Assembly: GCF_900107795.1 (NCBI RefSeq)
Contig: NZ_FNRL01000001.1
Span: 182,544 to 246,543 of the forward strand
Reading direction: 5' to 3'
DNA: 64,000 bases
Source of the DNA: Chitinophaga terrae (ex Kim and Jung 2007)
Lineage (GTDB): Bacteria > Bacteroidota > Bacteroidia > Chitinophagales > Chitinophagaceae
Shown: positions 10,480-19,094 of the stretch, one piece after another
How positions within the stretch are numbered: position 1 is the first letter of the stretch
How the letters are laid out: each line of letters opens with the position of its first letter
Translations under genes and position numbers: made by a program
The notes under the pieces: generated by a model
Database searches by the model: none
Told to the model about the DNA's origin: nothing
Seen by the model: only the letters and a program-made list of their open reading frames with translations

Positions 10480-10691
10480 TTCACGCAAAGAAACTAAGGA
10501 AGCTAAGAACGCAGAGATTTTTTTACAATCGAAGCGGATATAAAAAGCAAGGAAGCAAAGAATATGTTCCAGACATCTGAACATATCTTTGCTTCTTTGC
10601 TTTTTATTTTTTTCTCTCCTCCCTTTGTATTCTTAATTCCCTTATCATATCCTTACGCTTCCTCCCCCAACTTTGCCCCTTTGCGTGAAAC
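10480..10691. repeat. Giant palindromic repeat, copy 3 (decayed)
   Basis: It begins at the base after the yajC stop (TTCACGCAAAG, 10480-10490) and ends with CTTTGCGTGAAAC (10691), 16 bases before coaE. The inner stem is well preserved: AAAAAGCAAGGAAGCAAAG with ATATGTTC pairs with GAACATAT and CTTTGCTTCTTTGCTTTTT (10542-10602). The outer arms have drifted apart. The left arm carries ATCGAAGCGGATAT, a version of the GACCGAAGCGGATTTT block shared by copies 4, 5 and 6. Confidence 0.8.
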
Positions 10692-10707
10692 TTCATACCT
10701 TGTACAC

Positions 10708-11307
10708 ATGTTAAAGATTGGAATCACCGGAGGGATCGGCTCCGGCAAAAGCACTGTAAGTAAAATTTTCGAACTATTAGGTGTCCCTGTATATTATGCA
10801 GACGACAGAGCCAAAGACATCATGGTAAGGGATCAAATTCTGGTAGCCCAGCTCAAAGAGCATTTCGGGCCTGAAACCTATGACGCCAACGGCGCCCTGA
10901 ACCGGAAATACCTGGGAAATATCGTCTTTAACGACAAAGAAAAACTGCAACTGCTCAATTCCCTTGTTCATCCCGCTACCATACGCGACTCTGACCAATG
11001 GGCCAGTGAACAGAAAACGCCTTATGTACTGAAGGAAGCAGCCCTGCTGTTCGAATCCGAATCCTTCCATCACCTGGACAGGGTCATTGGCGTATATGCG
11101 CCGCAACCGCTTCGTATTCAACGGGTCATGAAACGCGATAATGTAACCAGGGAAGAAGTACTGGCGCGGATACAGAAGCAGATAGATGAAAGGATTAAAA
11201 TGAAACTCTCCGACTACGTTATCTATAACGATGAACAACAACTGGTTATACCACAGGTGCTTAAGCTGCACCAGCAATTACTTGAGCTGGCCGCCCGGCA
11301 GGCATAA
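10708..11307 (+). CDS. coaE: Dephospho-CoA kinase
   Basis: 199 residues from ATG 10708, giving MLKIGITGGIGSGKSTVSK, the standard CoaE start with its P-loop GGIGSGKS at residues 8-15. It performs the last step of coenzyme A synthesis, phosphorylating the ribose 3'-hydroxyl of dephospho-CoA. Further family segments are YYADDRAKDIM (lid region), LVHPATIRDS, EAALLFES and RIQRVMKRDNVTREE. The frame is open back to 10564, but that part is repeat copy 3 and would put an unrelated hydrophobic stretch before the P-loop, so it is excluded. Confidence 0.95.
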   Translation: MLKIGITGGIGSGKSTVSKIFELLGVPVYYADDRAKDIMVRDQILVAQLKEHFGPETYDANGALNRKYLGNIVFNDKEKLQLLNSLVHPATIRDSDQWASEQKTPYVLKEAALLFESESFHHLDRVIGVYAPQPLRIQRVMKRDNVTREEVLARIQKQIDERIKMKLSDYVIYNDEQQLVIPQVLKLHQQLLELAARQA

Positions 11308-11381
11308 GGTTACCTGCAAGAAAGCACTGTAACGCGAACCCAACGCGATTCCCTAATTTTGATAAAAATTGAAAATCAATC

Positions 11382-11672
11382 ATGAACAACACTCCTATTC
11401 TGCTCACTCCCACAGCTATACAGGTTATCAGGTCGTTGATGGAGTCGGGCCAGGCTACCTCTCCCTTTTTGCGGGTTGGCGTCAAAGGCGGTGGCTGTTC
11501 GGGGATGGCTTATATGATAGGCTTTGATGAGCAACAGCAGGACGACGAGTTGTTTGACATTGCCGGTATCCCGGTTCTGATGAAAAAAGCGCATGGCATG
11601 TACCTGTTAGGCATGGAAATCGACTACCAACAGGAAGAAGCCGCCCAGGGCTTCGTTTTCAGGAAGCAGTAA
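11382..11672 (+). CDS. A-type iron-sulfur carrier homologue lacking the C-terminal CGC
   Basis: 96 residues of the HesB/IscA/ErpA fold: LLTPTAIQVIRSLM, RVGVKGGGCSGMAYMIGFD (Cys39, the first conserved ligand), then a strand LLGMEIDY and GFVF. Family members normally continue with NPN...CGCG, which supplies two more cluster ligands. Here the protein stops as GFVFRKQ and neither later cysteine is present. No continuation is found in other frames before the terminator, so this is a shortened gene rather than an obvious frameshift. It may have lost cluster transfer or work with one cysteine per subunit. It is followed by a terminator shared with secDF. Confidence 0.85.
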   Translation: MNNTPILLTPTAIQVIRSLMESGQATSPFLRVGVKGGGCSGMAYMIGFDEQQQDDELFDIAGIPVLMKKAHGMYLLGMEIDYQQEEAAQGFVFRKQ

Positions 11673-11701
11673 GCAGATAATATTATTCTTACCTTAAAAA
11701 A

Positions 11702-11738
11702 GAAAACCTCTCTCTAGTTGATAGAGAGAGGTTTTTTA
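11702..11738. terminator. Bidirectional terminator between the A-type Fe-S gene and secDF
   Basis: The arms AAAACCTCTCTCTA and TAGAGAGAGGTTTT, with a 5-base loop, are flanked by A and T runs on the two sides, so the hairpin can end both convergent transcripts. Confidence 0.9.
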
Positions 11739-11764
11739 TGTATCAAACATTCGTTCTGTTATAC

Positions 11765-14700
11765 TTACTTCGTTGCAGGAGATGCTTTCTTTACAGTAAC
11801 ATCTACTGACTCGCTTTCATTACTCAATTGGTTTTTCTTGTCGAAATCTACCAATACAGGAGCAGCAACGAAAATAGAAGAATAAGTACCGGTGATCACA
11901 CCCACTAACATTGCAAAAGCAAATCCACGGGTTACTTCACCTCCGAAGATAAACAGGATCAGGATGGTGAGGAACACGGTGAGGGAGGTCATAATGGTAC
12001 GGCTCAAAGTATCGTTGATCGCCTTGTTGATCACCTTATTCCTGTCGCGACCATGTTCGCCCGTTTTGAAGTATTCACGGATACGGTCAAATACGATCAC
12101 GGTATCGTTCATGGAGAAGCCGATCACTGTCAGGATCGCAGCAATAAAGTGCTGGTCGATTTCCAGGGTGAACGGAACAAATGAACGGCACCAGGAGAAT
12201 ACTGCCAGGATAACCATTACGTCGTGCAGCAGGGAGAAGATAGTACCGATTGAGTACTGCCATTTGCTGAAACGTAATAAGATATACAGGAAGATCACCA
12301 CCAGCGACAGGATGGTCGCTTTTACCGCACCTGCGCGCAGGTCGTCCGAAATGGTTGGCGATACGGTTTGAGACCCAACGATATAACGGCTGCTGAACAC
12401 TTCAGGCGTTACAGACGCATCGTAGTATTTTTTCAGGCCATTGTAAAGTTTAGCAGCAACTTCTTTGTCAACGTCCTGGTTTTGTTGTTCAATTTTATAT
12501 GAAGTAGTGATGCTCAATTGGTTGGTTGAACCAATAGTTTTCACGAATACTTCAGATTCGAATTCTTTTTCCAGTTGATCAGCAATTTCCTGCCTGTTCA
12601 TCGGGCGTTCGAAACGAACGGTATAATTACGACCACCGGAGAAGTCGATACCGTGGTCGAAGCCATGGAAGAAGGAAGAAATACCCGCCAGCATTACAAA
12701 ACCGGAGATAATGTAAGCGATCTTACGTTTACCAACGAAATCGAAGGCTGCGTGTTTGAAGATCTTGCGGGAGATCGGCGTAAAGTATTCGAAATGTCTT
12801 TTCTTCTTCATCCAGAAGTCAGTAACCATACGGGAAACCATGATACCGCAGAACAGAGACAGGATCAAACCTATGATCTGAGTGGTAGCAAAGCCCAGTA
12901 CAGGACCCAAACCGAAGTAGAAGAGGATGATAGCTGTCAACAGGGAGGTGATGTGACCATCCAGTACAGGCGCGTAAGAGCGTTTGTAACCGTGGCTTAC
13001 CGCATCGGCATATGATCTGCCATGTGTCAGTTCGTCCTTGATCCTTTCGAATATGATTACGTTGGTATCTACCGCCATACCGATGGTCAGTACCATACCG
13101 GCGATACCGGCCATGGTGAGCGTAGCGCCCATGGAAGCGAGGATACCGAAAGTATACAGGAGGTTCAGGATCAGCGCGATGTTAGCCACCCAACCGGCGG
13201 TGTTGTAGTACACCAGCATCAGTACGAAGATGATAACAAAGGAGATCATGAATGATTTGGCGCCTGCAGCGATAGACTCGGCGCCCAGGGTAGGTCCAAC
13301 GATCTGTTCCTGTACGATCTGTGCAGGAGCAGGCATTTTACCTGATTTCAGGATGTTAGCCAGGTCGTTTGCTTCTTCAACAGTAAAACTGCCGCTGATA
13401 GAAGAACGGCCACCGGCGATCTCTGACTGGATGGAAGGAGCGGAATAAACGATATTATCCAGCACCACTGCTACATAGTTATAAGAAGCAGGGTTGTTAG
13501 GATCAGCAGGTTTTAATTCGTTTGTCCATTTTCTCCATTCGTGCGCACCGATATTGTCCATGGTCATGCTGATCTCAGGACGGTTATGCTGGTCGAAATC
13601 CTGGCGGGCATCAACGATGCTTTCACCACCTACCCGCGGAGTTGGATTAGCAGGGTTTACTTTCAGCACGTAAACAGAGATAGGACCATATTTATCCTGC
13701 TTGTTTTCAGCGCCGAACGCAAATACCGCGTCTTTAGGCAAGAGGTTCTTTACAGCAGGGATCTGCATGTAGCGGTTGAAAGTAGCAGTATCTTTTGGTA
13801 AGATAGAACCGATAGAAGGGGAAGGATACAGGGAACCGGATTGAGGATCGTAGTTCGGGTGCAATACCATGAACAGCGGGTTCTCTTTCTGCGCCTGTTG
13901 CAACTGTAATTCTTTGCTGGAAGAAGCAGAATCCTTACCTGTTTTCTTGATGAATGAGCTTAAGCTGCCGTCTTTGGAAGTATCGGCGGCATTGTTATTT
14001 GCGGCTGTAGCAGTAGTGTCGGTAGTCGCAGGAGCGGCAGCGGCAGGAGTTACAGAGGCATTTTTAATAGCTTCGTTCATTGGCACCAGCACATTCTGGA
14101 AGAAATCAGGAGAGTTTTTGTAAACGTCCCTGAATTCCAGGTTTGCGGTAGCCTGTAAGTATTTGTGTACGCGGGCTGCGTTATCAACGCCTGCCAGTTC
14201 TACAGAGATCAGGCCTTTGTTTTCGTCAAGGCTGATGTTTGGCTGGGCAACCCCGAATTTATCAATACGTTTCTGAAGTACGATATAGGTGTTTTTGATA
14301 GCCACTTTAGACTCTCTGCGGATCATGTCCAGTACCTGGGCATTGGTAGAGTTAAAAGTGATATCTTTTTGATAAGCATTAGCGAAAATGTTAGCCAGTC
14401 GGCCCTGAGGTGCAATTTCGCTGTATGCCTGCCCGAACAAAGTAACAAAATCTGCCTGGTTAGTCTTTTTCAGTTCATTTGCCCTTTCCAGCGCTTTGTT
14501 GAATGCAGCATCTTTGGATTGGCCGGAGAGCGCGCGGATCACATCCTCCACGTTCACTTCCAGTACAACGTTCATACCCCCAACCAGGTCGAGACCCAGG
14601 TTCAACTCTTTTTCTTTTGCTTTGGTGTAGGTAACGTTCCAAGGGAAACCTGCAATCTGCTTGCTGCTGGTACTGTCCAGAATCTCTTGTCTTCTGTCTT

Positions 14701-14917
14701 TTACATACCCTTTCAATGTATCAGAGTAAAAGCTCTGAAGTTCCTGGCTGCCCGGATATTTTTTTTCAGGTGTAGGGTACGCTTTGGCCACATCGCTTTC
14801 GGCCTGCTGCTCTATCTTCTTCTCATAGTTCCGCACTAAAAACGTGAAGGACAATTGGTACAAAGAGATAAGGATCAGTGCGATGGCAAAAAATCTTACC
14901 AGTCCTTTAAGTTGCAT
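11765..14917 (-). CDS. secDF: Fused protein-export membrane protein SecDF
   Basis: 1050 residues, SecD and SecF in one chain. After an N-terminal helix comes a long periplasmic P1 region. DLVGGMNVVLEVNVEDV (near 115) and VDARQDFDQHNRPEISMTM are SecD segments. The membrane part has GMAVDTNVIIFERIKDEL near residue 640 (SecD) and GFSMNDTVIVFDRIREYF near residue 965 (SecF), the paired conserved motif IV of this RND-like family. It uses the proton gradient to pull exported proteins through SecYEG. An Ala/Thr-rich insert around residues 295-330 is low complexity. The tail ends in a short Lys-rich sequence. Confidence 0.97.
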   Translation of the reverse strand: MQLKGLVRFFAIALILISLYQLSFTFLVRNYEKKIEQQAESDVAKAYPTPEKKYPGSQELQSFYSDTLKGYVKDRRQEILDSTSSKQIAGFPWNVTYTKAKEKELNLGLDLVGGMNVVLEVNVEDVIRALSGQSKDAAFNKALERANELKKTNQADFVTLFGQAYSEIAPQGRLANIFANAYQKDITFNSTNAQVLDMIRRESKVAIKNTYIVLQKRIDKFGVAQPNISLDENKGLISVELAGVDNAARVHKYLQATANLEFRDVYKNSPDFFQNVLVPMNEAIKNASVTPAAAAPATTDTTATAANNNAADTSKDGSLSSFIKKTGKDSASSSKELQLQQAQKENPLFMVLHPNYDPQSGSLYPSPSIGSILPKDTATFNRYMQIPAVKNLLPKDAVFAFGAENKQDKYGPISVYVLKVNPANPTPRVGGESIVDARQDFDQHNRPEISMTMDNIGAHEWRKWTNELKPADPNNPASYNYVAVVLDNIVYSAPSIQSEIAGGRSSISGSFTVEEANDLANILKSGKMPAPAQIVQEQIVGPTLGAESIAAGAKSFMISFVIIFVLMLVYYNTAGWVANIALILNLLYTFGILASMGATLTMAGIAGMVLTIGMAVDTNVIIFERIKDELTHGRSYADAVSHGYKRSYAPVLDGHITSLLTAIILFYFGLGPVLGFATTQIIGLILSLFCGIMVSRMVTDFWMKKKRHFEYFTPISRKIFKHAAFDFVGKRKIAYIISGFVMLAGISSFFHGFDHGIDFSGGRNYTVRFERPMNRQEIADQLEKEFESEVFVKTIGSTNQLSITTSYKIEQQNQDVDKEVAAKLYNGLKKYYDASVTPEVFSSRYIVGSQTVSPTISDDLRAGAVKATILSLVVIFLYILLRFSKWQYSIGTIFSLLHDVMVILAVFSWCRSFVPFTLEIDQHFIAAILTVIGFSMNDTVIVFDRIREYFKTGEHGRDRNKVINKAINDTLSRTIMTSLTVFLTILILFIFGGEVTRGFAFAMLVGVITGTYSSIFVAAPVLVDFDKKNQLSNESESVDVTVKKASPATK

Positions 14918-14957
14918 ACTGTTTGTTTCGGGTTTATAAAAAAAATTTTAAGAGTTG

Positions 14958-14965
14958 CAAAGATA
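14958..14965 (-). promoter_or_regulatory. Predicted -7 box of secDF
   Basis: On the minus strand TATCTTTG matches TAnnTTTG exactly, 40 bases before the secDF ATG. The -33 region is AT-rich without a clear TTG. The remainder of the 214 bp gap to the next gene shows nothing further. Confidence 0.45.
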
Positions 14966-15131
14966 GAATTTAAATCGATATATTAAAGTCCTTGTTCAAA
15001 GAGGTGCAAAATCAATACAAGCGTGCTTTTCAGATTTGCTGGCATTTTTTTAAAAAGTTCGGCAGATCCTGGATTCTGGTCTTTATTTTAGATAATTCCT
15101 TTGCTTTACAGTCACTAATCGCGACAAATAT

Positions 15132-16337
15132 ATGCAAACCCAACATTATCCGGCAACAGATAATTTCCTGGAGGCTTTGCTGAAGAGTCAATATACGAAG
15201 CTAGGGCCTATTTTTGCCGATCCCGAAAAATACAGGCTCCAGGTGATTTATACCCGCATAGACCGGGACGCTAACCAGTTCCCGCATTTCACTGATTATC
15301 ATTATGGTGTGAGTCCGGACACCTATTTCTACCCCGCATCTACTGTTAAGCTGCCGGCGGCCGCGCTGGCCCTGGAGAAGCTCAACGACCTGCAGATCCC
15401 ACTCCTACACCGGGAAACCCCTTTCTTTACGGCGCCCCTGCAGGGAGTCAACACCGGCGTACAACGCGACCCTACGGCGCCGGGAGGAATACCGACCATT
15501 GCCAATTATATTAAAAAAATATTTCTTATAAGCGATAACGACGCGTATAACCGCTTGTACGAATGGATCGGCCAGCAGCCCTTCAATACCCGGTTATGGG
15601 AAATGGGGTATAAGGATATCCAGGTACGGCACCGGGTAGGGCTGCCGTTGCACGAGGAAGCCAATCGCTGGACCAACCCTGTCAGTTTCCGGCAGGATGG
15701 GGATATTATATACCAGCAGGATGCCCGGTATAGCAGGTTATCGTTCCCTCAACGGGCAGATTGGGCCGGAAACGCCTATTACAATCACCGGGACCAACTG
15801 GAAATGCGGCCCATGGACTTTTCTTTCAGGAACCGGCTTCCGCTTACCGACCTGCATAACCTGCTGCGGAGCATTATTTTTCCGGAGGCTGTAACAATTT
15901 CCCAACGTTTCCGTTTAACAGATTCAGATTACAGGTTTTTATATCGATGTATGTCGGCTTACCCAACCAAAGAATATAAAGGTTATGATCCGGCGTTGCA
16001 TTGCCAGGCATACACGAAATTCCTGCTTTTTGGAGGAAACAGATCCAGTAAGATACCAGACACCGTAAGGATTTTTAACAAACCTGGCTGGGCATACGGA
16101 TTTTTAACGGATACAGCTTATATTGTGAACCTTGCCGAAAAAACAGAGTTCCTCTTGTCAGCCAGCCTATTCGTAAATACCAGCGGTATCCTGGGCGACG
16201 ATCACCAGGCTTTCGAAGAATCGGGAAAACCATTTCTGCAAACTTTGGGAGAAATAATCTATAAAGCGGAATCTGAACGTAATCGAACTGTAAAACCAGA
16301 TCTGTCACGTTTTAACCTGTCTTTCGACAATGCGTAA
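15132..16337 (+). CDS. Class A beta-lactamase-like serine hydrolase
   Basis: 401 residues. Motifs in order are SxxK in PASTVKLPAA (Ser near residue 68), SDN in ISDNDAYN (near 133) and a third-box candidate KPG in FNKPGWAYGF near residue 318, where active class A enzymes have K-T/S-G. The spacing fits the penicillin-binding/beta-lactamase fold. It could be a peptidase, an esterase or an antibiotic hydrolase; the KPG box argues against assuming beta-lactamase activity. No signal peptide is visible: upstream of ATG 15132 the frame closes at TAA 15093 with no better start, so the protein is probably cytoplasmic unless exported by an unusual route. Confidence 0.75.
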   Translation: MQTQHYPATDNFLEALLKSQYTKLGPIFADPEKYRLQVIYTRIDRDANQFPHFTDYHYGVSPDTYFYPASTVKLPAAALALEKLNDLQIPLLHRETPFFTAPLQGVNTGVQRDPTAPGGIPTIANYIKKIFLISDNDAYNRLYEWIGQQPFNTRLWEMGYKDIQVRHRVGLPLHEEANRWTNPVSFRQDGDIIYQQDARYSRLSFPQRADWAGNAYYNHRDQLEMRPMDFSFRNRLPLTDLHNLLRSIIFPEAVTISQRFRLTDSDYRFLYRCMSAYPTKEYKGYDPALHCQAYTKFLLFGGNRSSKIPDTVRIFNKPGWAYGFLTDTAYIVNLAEKTEFLLSASLFVNTSGILGDDHQAFEESGKPFLQTLGEIIYKAESERNRTVKPDLSRFNLSFDNA

Positions 16338-16374
16338 AAAAACAACCGTAGATAACACAAAAACTGAGTGCAAA

Positions 16375-17094
16375 ATGCTGACCAAGAAAAATCGCGTATG
16401 GGGAATAGCAGCCCTTCTGACACTGGCTATTGGCTTTTCATCCTGCCTGAAAAACAAGAACGACTTTACTCCTAGCAGGCCTATGGCTGCTATCTGGTTC
16501 ATGAATGTGGCAAATACCTCTATTGTTCCATCGTTTTATGACAATGACGAAAAAATTGCAGACAGCATTACCTACAATTTCGTTTCGAGATATGCAGTGT
16601 ATGGCGGATTGCACAAATTTGACCTTCGCAAAAAAGGCGGCGACAGCCTGGTAGTGTCCAACACCACGAACTACGATTCCACTTCGTATTACACTTATAT
16701 CGCTTATGGTACATCAACCGTTAAATCTGTAACCATAAAATCAGATTTTACCGGTTCTGACCTGAACAAGATCAATATCCGCTTCCTTCACCTGAGCGAA
16801 AATGCAGGCCCTGTGGATGTTTACATCGGCAACGAAAAGATCGACAGCAACCGTACTTTGCTGCAAAACCCGACCAGTGAACAATCTACCCGCTTCAAGC
16901 AGTTCAACAGCTTCAGCGTAGTAGATAAGGTGACGATCAAAGCGGCAGGTACTGAAACAGTACTGGCCAGCAACGCATCCCTGGCTATCGGTTCTTTCAG
17001 AAACAATAACGTGTATACTATTTATTTAACAGGTACTAAAGGTAGTCAAGATAAAGACAAACTGGCTGTAAATGCTTATTACAGCTACTGGTAA
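16375..17094 (+). CDS. DUF4397-like lipoprotein
   Basis: 239 residues from ATG 16375, which begins the signal peptide MLTKKNRVWGIAALLTLA and reaches a lipobox at FSSC. An earlier ATG at 16330 overlaps the previous gene and adds 15 charged residues before the signal peptide, so it is less likely. The mature part resembles DUF4397 domains: AAIWFMNVANTS, IRFLHLSENAGPVDVYIGN and VYTIYLTGTKG, a beta-sandwich found in surface lipoproteins of unknown function. A terminator follows directly. Confidence 0.75.
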   Translation: MLTKKNRVWGIAALLTLAIGFSSCLKNKNDFTPSRPMAAIWFMNVANTSIVPSFYDNDEKIADSITYNFVSRYAVYGGLHKFDLRKKGGDSLVVSNTTNYDSTSYYTYIAYGTSTVKSVTIKSDFTGSDLNKINIRFLHLSENAGPVDVYIGNEKIDSNRTLLQNPTSEQSTRFKQFNSFSVVDKVTIKAAGTETVLASNASLAIGSFRNNNVYTIYLTGTKGSQDKDKLAVNAYYSYW

Positions 17095-17119
17095 TAGAAA
17101 GTCTGATGTTTAAAATAAA

Positions 17120-17160
17120 AACGAGGCCATTCCGGGATTCCGGGGTGGCCTTGTTCTTTT
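17120..17160 (+). terminator. Terminator after the DUF4397 lipoprotein gene
   Basis: ACGAGGCCA pairs with TGGCCTTGT (one G-T pair) around a GC-rich loop in which CCGG recurs, followed by TCTTTTC. It sits 26 bases after the stop codon. Confidence 0.75.
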
Positions 17161-17226
17161 CAGGGCAGCCCGCGTTCTCCCTTTATTTCATACAAATATT
17201 TGCTTAGAATATCTACTTTTTTTGTG

Positions 17227-17234
17227 TAGGTTTG
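17227..17234 (+). promoter_or_regulatory. Predicted -7 box of the aminotransferase gene
   Basis: TAGGTTTG matches TAnnTTTG, 29 bases before the chosen ATG. A TTTG at 17199-17202 is a possible -33 box, although the 24-base spacing is longer than usual. The box lies inside the longer alternative frame, which supports starting the gene at 17264. Confidence 0.45.
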
Positions 17235-17263
17235 TCCCCTGTCAATTCAATCATAATAAAAAC

Positions 17264-18457
17264 ATGAATCAACTAGCAGATAGGCTGTCCAGGATTTCGG
17301 AGCCTCAAACCATCAAAATGTCTAAACTCGGACGCGAGTTAAAAGCACAGGGCATTGATGTTATAGATCTTAGCATCGGAGAACCTGATTTCGATACACC
17401 CGCCTACATCCGTGAAGCAGCGAAGAAGGCCATCGATGACGGCTACACCCACTATACCCCAGTTGCAGGCTACCTGGATGTGAGACAAGCAGTAGTGCAT
17501 AAGTTGAAACGCGACAATGGATTAACTTATACTCCTGAACAGATCGTTGTAAGTACAGGCGCAAAACAGTGCCTGGCCAATGTTGTACTGAGCGTTGTGA
17601 ACCCGGGCGATGAAGTGATCATCCCTACTCCTTACTGGGTTTCCTACTCCGAGCAGGTGATCCTGGCAGAAGGAACAGTTGTATTTATCCCGGGCACCCT
17701 GGAAAACAACTACAAAATCACTCCTGAACAACTGGAAGCGGCAATTACGCCTAAAACCAAATTGTTCATGTTCTCCTCTCCCTGCAACCCTTCAGGCGCT
17801 GTATATTCCAAGGAAGAATTGGCAGGCCTGGCCGAAGTATTCGCCAGGCATCCTAAGGTCTACATCATTTCTGATGAGATCTATGAATATATCAACTACG
17901 AAGGAAAACACGAAAGCATTGCCCAGTTCGGAGACCTGATCAACCGTACTATTGTGATCAACGGTTTAAGTAAAGGTTTTGCAATGACCGGATGGCGTCT
18001 TGGCTACCTGGCCGCTCCTTTGCACATCGCAAAAGCCTGCGATAATATCCAGAGCCAGTTCACTTCCGCTACCTGCTCTATCACGCAACGCGCTGCCATC
18101 ACCGCTTTAACAGGCGACCTGACCACTGTTGATGAAATGGTTGCGGAATTCGCAAAACGCCGTGAATTTGTATTCAACGCACTGAGCGCAATTCCCGGCC
18201 TGAAAGTAAACAAACCGGAAGGCGCATTCTATATGCTCCCCGACGTGAGCGCTTACTTCAACAAATCATACGAAGATACCCACATCAAAAACGCAGATGA
18301 CCTGAGCATGTTCCTGCTGAACAAAGCCCACGTTTCTGTGGTGACCGGAAGCGCATTCGAACAACATGAATGTATCCGCCTTTCTTATGCCAACAGCATG
18401 AAGAACCTGGAAAACGGTATCGAAAGGATTAAGACCTGGTTAGCCAAATTGAAATAA
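17264..18457 (+). CDS. Pyridoxal phosphate-dependent aminotransferase, aspartate type
   Basis: 397 residues, class I/II aminotransferase fold. Characteristic segments are IDLSIGEPDFDTP, VSTGAKQCLANV, PTPYWVSYSEQV, SSPCNPSGAVYSKEEL, ISDEIYEYINY and NGLSKGFAMTGWRLGY, in which the Lys of SKGF forms the Schiff base with PLP. It should transfer the amino group between aspartate (or a related amino acid) and 2-oxoglutarate in the cytoplasm. The closest familiar group is the AspC/AATase I-gamma type; the exact substrate cannot be read from the sequence. A TTG start at 17222 would add 14 residues that contain the promoter, so it is rejected. Confidence 0.92.
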   Translation: MNQLADRLSRISEPQTIKMSKLGRELKAQGIDVIDLSIGEPDFDTPAYIREAAKKAIDDGYTHYTPVAGYLDVRQAVVHKLKRDNGLTYTPEQIVVSTGAKQCLANVVLSVVNPGDEVIIPTPYWVSYSEQVILAEGTVVFIPGTLENNYKITPEQLEAAITPKTKLFMFSSPCNPSGAVYSKEELAGLAEVFARHPKVYIISDEIYEYINYEGKHESIAQFGDLINRTIVINGLSKGFAMTGWRLGYLAAPLHIAKACDNIQSQFTSATCSITQRAAITALTGDLTTVDEMVAEFAKRREFVFNALSAIPGLKVNKPEGAFYMLPDVSAYFNKSYEDTHIKNADDLSMFLLNKAHVSVVTGSAFEQHECIRLSYANSMKNLENGIERIKTWLAKLK

Positions 18458-18479
18458 TCGATTTTTATCATCTATTCAT

Positions 18480-18512
18480 AAAGCAGCAAAGGAAGACATC
18501 CTTTGCTGCTTT
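18480..18512 (+). terminator. Terminator after the aminotransferase gene
   Basis: AAAGCAGCAAAGG and CCTTTGCTGCTTT are perfect complements around a 7-base loop, followed by a short T-rich stretch. The arm uses the same AGCAAAGG words as the giant palindromic repeats and may be a fragment of one, but it lacks the GTTTC ends. Confidence 0.75.
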
Positions 18513-18546
18513 AGTTTAAAAATTTCGACTATATATATAATTTTAT

Positions 18547-18554
18547 TATATTTG
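18547..18554 (+). promoter_or_regulatory. Predicted -7 box of the 173-residue membrane-anchored protein gene
   Basis: TATATTTG matches TAnnTTTG, 17 bases before the ATG, within an AT-rich stretch. The -33 region is weak. Confidence 0.4.
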
Positions 18555-18571
18555 TGCGCTAAAGCAGAAAG

Positions 18572-19093
18572 ATGGATGACAATAAGCTTCTATATATAGC
18601 AATCGCAATAGGCGCAGTGGCAATTATATACCCATCTGTTAAAGACCTATTCAAGAAGAACAAGCCAACGGAACCAGGCGAAGACAAACCGGGAACACCA
18701 AATGCAGCGGTACTTCCCCTACAATTACAGGCATATGAGAGGCTTGCCCTGTATGTAGACCGGATCACCCCCCAAAGCCTCATCGGCCGTATTTATACGC
18801 CAGGATTGTCCGCTGTTGACATGCAAATAGCCATGGTACAGCAGATCAAAGCGGAATACGAGCATAACGTCACCCAGCAGATCTATGTATCAGCCATGAC
18901 CTGGGAGGCAGTAAAAACGCTGAAAGAACAAACCATTTCCGTGATCAACCAGGTTGCGGTACAACTTCCTCCGGACGCGTCAGCTTTAGACTTGAACAAA
19001 CAGATCCTGGAAGTTTTTTTACAGGCAGGAGAATCGCCCGCTGAATTAACCGCCCAGATCATCAACGCCGAAGCCAAAAGGCTTATGCGCTAG
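18572..19093 (+). CDS. Membrane-anchored hypothetical protein
   Basis: 173 residues. One N-terminal membrane helix (LLYIAIAIGAVAIIYPSV, residues 6-23) with a short Asn-side start is followed by a Lys/Pro/Gly-rich linker (24-45) and a helical soluble domain: LPLQLQAYERLALYVDRI, SLIGRIYTP, AYERLAL-type helices and a tail ending EAKRLMR. I recognise the type as a conserved Bacteroidota protein but know no function. The topology suggests the domain faces the cytoplasm or periplasm as a single-pass anchor. The TAG stop is one base away from the stop of the convergent M23 gene. Confidence 0.7.
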   Translation: MDDNKLLYIAIAIGAVAIIYPSVKDLFKKNKPTEPGEDKPGTPNAAVLPLQLQAYERLALYVDRITPQSLIGRIYTPGLSAVDMQIAMVQQIKAEYEHNVTQQIYVSAMTWEAVKTLKEQTISVINQVAVQLPPDASALDLNKQILEVFLQAGESPAELTAQIINAEAKRLMR

Positions 19094-19094
19094 A

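Noticed and set aside
10564..10707. 48-codon N-terminal extension of coaE
   Set aside because: The extra residues are encoded by repeat copy 3 and precede the normal P-loop start; ATG 10708 fits the family.
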